A DNA stretch of 64,000 nucleotides. Origin: Tetramitus jugosus. Lineage: Eukaryota > Heterolobosea > Eutetramitea > Acrasida > Vahlkampfiidae. The stretch covers positions 248,001 through 312,000 of the forward strand of contig OW569372.1 in assembly GCA_937625935.1 (NCBI GenBank), in the 5' to 3' direction. A program made the position numbers and the translations under genes. The notes below the pieces were generated by a model that did not search any database, was not told the DNA's origin, and saw only the letters and a list, made by a program, of their open reading frames with translations. Below are positions 58,492-64,000 of this stretch, piece after piece. Each line of letters opens with the position of its first letter. Position 1 is the stretch's first letter.

Positions 58492-59802
58492 TTACTTTTC
58501 TACTTCAACGATAATTTTTGACTTTGGTTGGATAGGATATCGTTCAAAGTAGCGAGGTACAATTTCGACTTGAACTTCAATGTCATTGGCATCCTTCTCA
58601 GTCATCCGCAATGCTTTCGGTTTCACTTTTGACGATTTGCAAACAGAGTCCAAATATTGTTGCACGAGAGATATCAGAGAATCCAATGATGGTTGAGACG
58701 GCGTGTTCAGCTTAAAGATTTTCCTTGGCTCCATTAGAACTTCAAAGAATACAGAGACAGTATCTGGTGTTGCATCGGCCTTCTTGACCATCTTTGATGC
58801 TGTCGATACTTTTGATACCTTTGTTTTCGTTAATGGCTTGGGTTTCTCTTCTTGTACTGTTGACTCTGGAGCTGGCTCAGGAGTCTTCTTAATCGCACTA
58901 AAGACCAGCTTTGTTTTCTTTGGTTGATCAGCGGCAGATCCTAATTTAGTACCAGTCGTCGTCTTTGATGCCACCATCTCCAATCGCTTCTTCTTATTCT
59001 CTTCGTCTACTCTCGTCTTTCGACACGTTGAAAAACACTTGGAGCACACTCTGCCCTTTGCAATATTCAAATTCGGGAAACATCGCTTATAATCCATGAG
59101 AAACGTTTCCAATTTGTACGATATTCCCACAATTGAAGTAGCACATGTTGCACACGTAACAACACTTGTATTGCCTGATCGATAATCTCTGCACGTTTCA
59201 AAACAAGCAGCACACACTGATCCCTTGTCTCCTGAATAATTGGGAAAACATGCCATATAATCCATCTTGAACGCACCAGACTTGTGCTGCAACGCCTTTG
59301 CAAACAACCTCTTGCACACCACACATTGATTCACATTGTGCACATCATCCACATCATCCAAATCATTAATCACTGCACTCTCATTCTCTTCAATCTCCAT
59401 AGTAGCCTTATTCTCTGCAGATGCACTTCTCGCACTCAACATTTTTGGTTTATAATTCGTGACAATGATTTTCGTTGATGATGCTCCTCCTGATGATGCT
59501 TCGAACGATGGAGTGGCATTTTCAGAGAACATTTGAATACGAGGTCCCAATTTTTGAACAACTTGATACTTTGGAGCAGTATTGTTCTTGATGTGACTGC
59601 CATTGTCATTTGTGTCGTTCGTGTGGTTGTCATTTGTGTGATTGTCTTGTTGTCGGAGTTTTTTGCGCTTGCGATCAGAGTCTCCAGAGATGCGTTTCAT
59701 GACTCGATCGGCCTCTGCCATTTTTCGTTTGGCTTTTTCATACTCTTTTTGGAGCTTGTTGGTTTTGTTATTGTTATTGGTTTCTCGTTGTCGTTTGGGC
59801 AT
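58492..59802 (-). CDS. Protein with tandem six-cysteine (zinc-like) modules
   Basis: 436 residues. The N-terminus is basic (KRQRETNN, KAKRKMAE, DRKRKKLRQQ) with HTND repeats, and probably nuclear. Two copies of a Cys module follow. Copy 1 has C160, C163, C185, C197, C200 and C204; copy 2 has C217, C220, C241, C253, C256 and C260. Each reads CxxC - about 20 residues - MDYxxCFPN - 8 residues - GxVCxxCFxTCR, so spacing is conserved (CX2CX20-21CX11CX2CX3C). This looks like a small zinc-binding domain; I do not recognise it as a known family. A Lys/Pro/Thr linker (~280-350) and a C-terminal alpha/beta domain of ~85 residues (VSVFFEVLMEPRKIFKL, EVQVEIVPRYFERY) complete it. Confidence 0.8.
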   Translation of the reverse strand: MPKRQRETNNNNKTNKLQKEYEKAKRKMAEADRVMKRISGDSDRKRKKLRQQDNHTNDNHTNDTNDNGSHIKNNTAPKYQVVQKLGPRIQMFSENATPSFEASSGGASSTKIIVTNYKPKMLSARSASAENKATMEIEENESAVINDLDDVDDVHNVNQCVVCKRLFAKALQHKSGAFKMDYMACFPNYSGDKGSVCAACFETCRDYRSGNTSVVTCATCATSIVGISYKLETFLMDYKRCFPNLNIAKGRVCSKCFSTCRKTRVDEENKKKRLEMVASKTTTGTKLGSAADQPKKTKLVFSAIKKTPEPAPESTVQEEKPKPLTKTKVSKVSTASKMVKKADATPDTVSVFFEVLMEPRKIFKLNTPSQPSLDSLISLVQQYLDSVCKSSKVKPKALRMTEKDANDIEVQVEIVPRYFERYPIQPKSKIIVEVEK

Positions 59803-60210
59803 ATTTTTGTTTGTGTTGCTTGTTGTTCAGCACAAGGAATGCTCAAGAAAATCAGCGACGTGTCGGGTGATAGCGAAGGGTATTTTTTGGCGCCATAAAA
59901 TGCTGTAGCCCGACCCGCCGAACATCATCGGGTGTCAAATGTCATACAAAACTGGTTGAATCGCTGATTGTGAATGAAAAGGGGCATTGATACTCGTTAC
60001 TTCTTCAAGTCAAATAGGGAGGCAATACTACCTACCCCCAGTGATGTTCTGTTGATGATGGGTGGTGTTACTCGCTGCGCCAAAAACACTACGAGAAAAC
60101 AAACAAACGAACGAACAACAAACCAATCTATTCTAATTCAACGTTTCAACAACAGACAAACATCGAACAACACCAACACAAACAATAAGATCATAGAAAG
60201 TTAAATAATC
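59803..60210. promoter_or_regulatory. Divergent promoter region
   Basis: About 408 bp between two divergent ATGs. It holds a T-run plus palindrome TTTTTTGGCGCCA (59883-59895), a GC-rich patch (CCCGACCCGCCG near 59910) unusual for this AT-rich sequence, GCTGCGCCAAAAA near 60076, and an AACAACA/AACGAAC leader before ATG 60211. The frame at 59974-60204 is not conserved-looking and not called. Confidence 0.4.
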
Positions 60211-62721
60211 ATGTCTCTGTTCAAACGTAATCAATACAAGACAGTGAAGCTTCAACCATCGAAACAAGCCAAAAAACGAACACAGCTGCACAACAAGGTT
60301 CAACACACTGTGGGCACACTGAGTGGTCAACACACGACAACACTCTTGTTCCAAGCAGTACAGTGTCCACCCAATGAACCACTAGAAGAGTGGATCGCTG
60401 TTCATCTCATCCAATTCTACAACAATTGTAATGATCATTATTCTTCGTTGGCTAGTAGTCACTGTGAAGAGTGTTCGGAGAAGACTTGTCCTCAGATGTG
60501 TTCCGGTTCAGATTATGTCTACCTGTGGAGAGACATTGATAGTGATTTGTACAGTAAACCAACCAGTGTCTCTGCTCCCAAATATGCCAGTTTGGCACTC
60601 AAGTGGTGCGAAAATACGTTGAACAATGAGAAGGCATTTCCACCTCAAGACGCTCAATCAATGCCCTTCCCAAAGGACTACCTGAAGACATATGTCAAGG
60701 AGATTTGTAAAAAGTTGTTCCGTATTTATGCACACATTTATGTGGATCATGATAGACAGAACAAGAAGGGTGATCCAATGGATTTTGGTTTCAAGCACTT
60801 TATGTGCTTTTCACTGTGTTATGCTTTGTTGAGTGAGAAGGAGGTGGAACCGTTGAAGAATTGGATATTGAATCAGTTGTCTCTGATTGATTTGCATCGA
60901 TTTTTGAAGGAGCAGAAAAAGTCGACCAAGGAATTGTTGAAACAATCAGCGAGTTTGATTGTCAACGCAGCAGAGGCAAACAATAGTAATAGCAATGGTA
61001 CCTCGAACAACAATAGCAGCAGCAGTAGTCACAATGGTGGATCATCGAACAGCAGCAGTGCTCATTCGTCATCTCTTTCTTCTTCATCGTCCTCATCGAA
61101 TCTCTCTTCGCATTCGACCGATCGAGCAAGAAGACAGTCGAGAGCTGGATTTGGAATCGGAGCACCTATCGGAGGATTTAGCGATCACTTGACAACATTG
61201 TCAGTTGTGATTGTGGAGGCAAAGAATTTGGGAGCCAAGGATTTGTCTGGTACATCGGATCCATATGTCGAAGTGAGACTGGGCAAGGAAGAGTTTAGAA
61301 CATCGACAGTGTGGAAACAGTTGAATCCAGTGTGGGAGGAAAATTTTACATTTGTGATTGATGCAAATATGAAGCCAGAGAGTTCATCCTTGAGCCTCAA
61401 GGTGTACGATCAGAACATTATTATGAAGGGAACGTTCATTGGTATGTGCGAGGTGGATTTGGGACAATTGCTGGACGAGAGGATGCAAGATTTGTGGATT
61501 CCGTTGCATGGAGCGTCAGATAGCGAATCATCTGATCATGACTCGCGTGGCAGTATTAGAATGAGACTTCAATATGTGTCATCGGAGAGTGGAAGATCAA
61601 AGTATTTGAACAAGATTGTTCAATTGTCTCACTATAGAGAGATGATGGACTATTTGCATGAACTTCCAGTGAGAACATTTATTGCCTTGTTCGATGTGAG
61701 TCTGTTGAGTCAGATTGATCAATATTGGAAGTCAGTTCTGCATGTGGCTCAGGCAAAGAATGCTCAATACTTGCAAAATGTCCTGTTGAAGGTGATCGAA
61801 TTAGAAGTGGGCCGTTGTGAGACAAAGGGAACTTTGTTTAGAGCGAATAGCATTGCTTCGAAACTGATCTCGCATGCTGTCAGAACGTACGGAGGTGTCA
61901 ACTATTTGGCTCGCGTTCTTACACCAAGTCTAGAACGAATCTGTAGGGAAGAAGAACTGTTGGAGGTCAATCCTGCAAAGGTCAAGGCTGAAGATGGCGT
62001 GGATGTGCAAAGAAACATGCACAAGATTATTGAATTTGCTCAGTCGATTGTGGATGCAGTGTTGGAGTCTGAGCATTTGCTCCCACCAATCTTCTTCACT
62101 CTGATTCACCACTTGAGAAAGAGTACCGAGGAAAAGTTTTCACAAGATGAGAATGTTGGATTCATTGCGACATCTGGACTATTATTCCTGAGATTCATCT
62201 GCCCAGCTTTGCTGTCCCCTCAATTATATGGTCTGCCCTCTACAAATGGTAACAACAATGTACAACGAAACTTGCTAATGATCTCAAAGATCATCCAACA
62301 GTTGGCCAATAATCTGCAATTTGGTGAAAAGGAATCATTTATGGTTCCTGCCAATTCATTCATTGAGGAGAACACTCCACGATTGTCATTCTTCTTTGAT
62401 TCGATCAATGTTGAGTATGACGTGCCACTACCAACAGAGCCATTGCCAGACGACAAGTTGTTATTCTCGTTGTTTTCTGTGCATGAATTGTTCCATAAGA
62501 ACATTGATGCGCTGAGAGCAAAGATGATGGATACCAGTGAAACAGCAGACAGTACTCTACTCAAGCACTTCCACTTTACCACGGATTCAGAGTTTGATCT
62601 CAATCAGTCAAAGAACGCTCTGTTTGGATTGGTGAACATTGTTGTCGATCTAGGAGCTCCTCCTCAGGTTTCTCTCTCAGCCAGAAAGCGTATCAAGTCA
62701 TCCTTTACTCAAAACAAATAA
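60211..62721 (+). CDS. Mob1-C2-RasGAP fusion protein
   Basis: 836 residues, single exon. Residues ~42-228 are a full Mob1/phocein domain: PLEEWIAVHLIQFYNN, CSEKTCPQM (Zn ligands C88, C93), SAPKYASLALKW, FPKDYLKTYVKEICKKLFRIYAHIY in two blocks, H175/H180, and FKHFMCF. A poly-Asn/Ser linker (~250-310) follows. A C2 domain spans ~326-450 (LSVVIVEAKNLGAKD, SGTSDPYVEVRLG, LNPVWEENFTF), with Asp residues suited to Ca2+/lipid binding. A RasGAP domain spans ~470-790, with arginine finger GTLFRANSIASK and the FLRFICPALLSP motif. Mob proteins activate NDR/LATS kinases (Hippo/mitotic exit). RasGAPs switch off Ras. The fusion would place Ras control on a Mob scaffold at membranes. Role and partners are inferred. 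Confidence 0.93.
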   Translation: MSLFKRNQYKTVKLQPSKQAKKRTQLHNKVQHTVGTLSGQHTTTLLFQAVQCPPNEPLEEWIAVHLIQFYNNCNDHYSSLASSHCEECSEKTCPQMCSGSDYVYLWRDIDSDLYSKPTSVSAPKYASLALKWCENTLNNEKAFPPQDAQSMPFPKDYLKTYVKEICKKLFRIYAHIYVDHDRQNKKGDPMDFGFKHFMCFSLCYALLSEKEVEPLKNWILNQLSLIDLHRFLKEQKKSTKELLKQSASLIVNAAEANNSNSNGTSNNNSSSSSHNGGSSNSSSAHSSSLSSSSSSSNLSSHSTDRARRQSRAGFGIGAPIGGFSDHLTTLSVVIVEAKNLGAKDLSGTSDPYVEVRLGKEEFRTSTVWKQLNPVWEENFTFVIDANMKPESSSLSLKVYDQNIIMKGTFIGMCEVDLGQLLDERMQDLWIPLHGASDSESSDHDSRGSIRMRLQYVSSESGRSKYLNKIVQLSHYREMMDYLHELPVRTFIALFDVSLLSQIDQYWKSVLHVAQAKNAQYLQNVLLKVIELEVGRCETKGTLFRANSIASKLISHAVRTYGGVNYLARVLTPSLERICREEELLEVNPAKVKAEDGVDVQRNMHKIIEFAQSIVDAVLESEHLLPPIFFTLIHHLRKSTEEKFSQDENVGFIATSGLLFLRFICPALLSPQLYGLPSTNGNNNVQRNLLMISKIIQQLANNLQFGEKESFMVPANSFIEENTPRLSFFFDSINVEYDVPLPTEPLPDDKLLFSLFSVHELFHKNIDALRAKMMDTSETADSTLLKHFHFTTDSEFDLNQSKNALFGLVNIVVDLGAPPQVSLSARKRIKSSFTQNK

Positions 62722-62770
62722 AACTTGTAAAACATTATCCTGATCAGTCGCCACCAAAAAAACAAACACA

Positions 62771-63235
62771 ATGGATCGTCTGCCTTTCTCAGTTCTTCCC
62801 TTGGGCTTCATACTCGGTTTGATCCACACAGATCTGGTCTATGAATGTGTGCATCCAGCGCAAGATGCACACGAGTATTACAGAGTTTACTTTCATCAAG
62901 TTCCTTCACTTTGCCAGGCTCTCGTTCCCTTGTCTGGTGTTCTGTTGTTGAGTGATTCTGCGAGACGTCTCTTCAAGTTTGGCGTGAGAAACAAGGTGGA
63001 AGTATTGAGCGCTCTTTTGTTAGTATTCTCTTTGGCCTGCTTCAGCTTGTTCTGTGATCCGGCAAAGTTGGCACTCATTGCATTGGATCCTGATCTCCCC
63101 TCAAATCAATCGGCCATGAAGGATCTAGTTGCTCAAATTGCTACCTGGCACCAGATATTGGCTGTCGTGCTCACGACTTCAACTCTCTTACAATGGCTCA
63201 ACAATTGTCGTTCCAGTCACCTAAAGAATGACTAG
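62771..63235 (+). CDS. Small multi-pass membrane protein
   Basis: 154 residues from ATG 62771. Four hydrophobic segments are visible: FSVLPLGFILGLIHTDLVY, QALVPLSGVLLLSDS, VLSALLLVFSLACFSLF and HQILAVVLTTSTLLQWL. Short loops include a His/Glu/Tyr-rich one (VHPAQDAHEYYRVYFHQ). No family recognised. It sits 50 bp after the Mob-RasGAP gene, same strand, and is convergent with the PUL-domain gene. Confidence 0.6.
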   Translation: MDRLPFSVLPLGFILGLIHTDLVYECVHPAQDAHEYYRVYFHQVPSLCQALVPLSGVLLLSDSARRLFKFGVRNKVEVLSALLLVFSLACFSLFCDPAKLALIALDPDLPSNQSAMKDLVAQIATWHQILAVVLTTSTLLQWLNNCRSSHLKND

Positions 63236-63278
63236 ATATCGAATGTCACTGCATGATTCTCTACAATACAATCAACTT

Positions 63279-64000
63279 TTATTTCAAAAACACTTTGATA
63301 CTGGCAATAAGCAGCTTGAGGTCGCTTGGTGAGTCCCCGTTTACCATACGGTCAAATGGATAGTCCAACTCCTTCATCAAAGAGATTGCATTCGCATTGC
63401 CCTTGCAAATTCGATACACGGTCGTCAGCATTCTCTGCTTAATTTCGTTGGATGCTTCTCCTGCACAAAACTCACCCATGCTGCACAGCAACTGAGTCTC
63501 TTCGTCGTTGCCATCCTTTGAGGTGTATAGACTCAAATTACTTGCCAAGCTAGCAGCAGTGAGTCTGAGGGCCTCCAATTTACTAGTCAACGATGATGTG
63601 ATAATATCAACTAACTTTGAAAATTTTTCAGAGCTGGTGAGCAATTTGACAGACTGTGGAACGAATCCACTATCAAATGTTGCGGGAAACATGTTACAAT
63701 ACATTCGAAGAACCATCAATTGTGTTGGCATGGACAAATCAGCCCAATTCTCAAGGTACTTGTTCCCAACAATTTCAATCAAATTCAAATCACTGTTCAA
63801 CAAGAATCGATCAACAATAGCAGAAGTTTGGACAAGAAGTCTCACTAGATCCAAAACAGGAAAAACACTCTTCTCTGGAAGTTCATCAATCATTCGCTTC
63901 AAGAGCTTGATTGTGTCTTCAGAGATCAGATTGTAATTCTTGGTGGTGGTTGATGCCAGAAATTGCTGTAAATTGCTCAGTTGTACCTCTTCTTGCACTC
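63279..64000 (-). CDS. PLAA: PUL-domain protein, PLAA/Doa1-like (5' end outside window)
   Basis: The frame is open to the window's end, so only the C-terminal ~240 residues are seen. They form an armadillo-like PUL domain: FPVLDLVRLLVQTSAIVD, TQLMVLRMYCNMFPATF, EALRLTAASLASNLSLY and MLTTVYRICKGNANAISLM match the C-terminus of PLAA/Doa1/Ufd3. That protein binds Cdc48/p97 and ubiquitin and acts in ubiquitin recycling, lysophagy and ribosome turnover. WD40 and PFU domains would confirm it but lie upstream, outside the window. Other PUL-containing proteins, such as PPPDE-thioredoxin fusions, are possible. Confidence 0.8.
   Translation of the reverse strand, partial: VQEEVQLSNLQQFLASTTTKNYNLISEDTIKLLKRMIDELPEKSVFPVLDLVRLLVQTSAIVDRFLLNSDLNLIEIVGNKYLENWADLSMPTQLMVLRMYCNMFPATFDSGFVPQSVKLLTSSEKFSKLVDIITSSLTSKLEALRLTAASLASNLSLYTSKDGNDEETQLLCSMGEFCAGEASNEIKQRMLTTVYRICKGNANAISLMKELDYPFDRMVNGDSPSDLKLLIASIKVFLK

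Noticed and set aside
59974-60204. 76-codon frame in the divergent promoter
   Set aside because: Composition is that of an AAC-rich leader; no domain and no conserved feature.

Overview
The window looks like nuclear DNA of a heterolobosean amoeboflagellate, most likely a Naegleria species. The evidence is indirect but consistent. The DNA is AT-rich and very compact, with many stop-to-stop gaps under 100 bp. Introns are rare, short (57-155 bp) and GT-AG, with GTATGT or GTAAGT/GTAAGA donors, and one contains a perfect TACTAAC branch point. Leaders are A/C-rich (AACAACA-type) and coding regions carry poly-Q/N/S/T tracts. The gene set mixes amoeboid functions (formin, Ras/Mob signalling), flagellar functions (outer-dynein-arm docking-type coiled coil, vasohibin, calmodulins) and ordinary eukaryotic housekeeping. 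The species assignment is inference; no rRNA or mitochondrial marker is present.

Layout. 0-8.2 kb: end of a membrane protein, a low-complexity protein, a three-exon calmodulin, an HDAC8-like deacetylase with a tRNA-Asp(GUC) in its promoter, a vasohibin tubulin carboxypeptidase and a UvrD/Srs2-type helicase. 8.4-14 kb: U1-C, an unknown protein, an LRR plus coiled-coil protein and TMEM258. 14-27.7 kb: a formin, a zinc-knuckle RS-like protein, a membrane-anchored P-loop kinase, a large F-box/ankyrin protein and two unknowns. 27.7-39.4 kb: a degenerate alpha/beta hydrolase, a peroxisomal-type ABC half transporter, an F-box-like protein, COG3, a Na+/H+ exchanger and a dynein-docking coiled coil. 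39.4-40.6 kb: a decayed region with a broken plant-type LRR gene and a strong two-stem inverted repeat. 40.6-52 kb: an F-box-like protein, a four-TM protein, a GPI-anchored GH17 glucanase, TRMO, an EF-hand scaffold, RIC8 and a Pmp3-type protein. 52-64 kb: glutamine synthetase, a divergent calmodulin, RAD18, a small TM protein, FIBP, a tandem Cys-module protein, a Mob1-C2-RasGAP fusion, a small membrane protein and the end of a PUL-domain (PLAA/Doa1-like) protein.

Genes are not in operons. Neighbours share promoters (14006/14286, 18614/18926, 56761/56887, 59802/60211) or terminate tail to tail (5824/5835, 54440/54514, 58473/58492). Shared themes are cytoskeleton and flagella (formin, vasohibin, ODA docking, calmodulins), ER/Golgi/ubiquitin quality control (TMEM258, COG3, PUL protein, F-box proteins), genome maintenance (UvrD, RAD18) and signalling (RIC8, Mob-C2-RasGAP, calmodulin).

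The most unusual item is the 836-residue protein at 60211-62721, which joins a full Mob1/phocein domain to a C2 domain and a RasGAP domain with an intact arginine finger. Other items worth checking are the tandem six-cysteine module at 58492-59802, an ABCD transporter lacking the switch histidine, an alpha/beta hydrolase with Asp at the nucleophile position, and a possible spliced C-terminus of glutamine synthetase whose apparent stop lies inside a GTAAGT donor. Start codons were set at in-frame ATGs. Splice models rest on donor/acceptor motifs plus reading-frame and protein-family continuity and have no transcript support.
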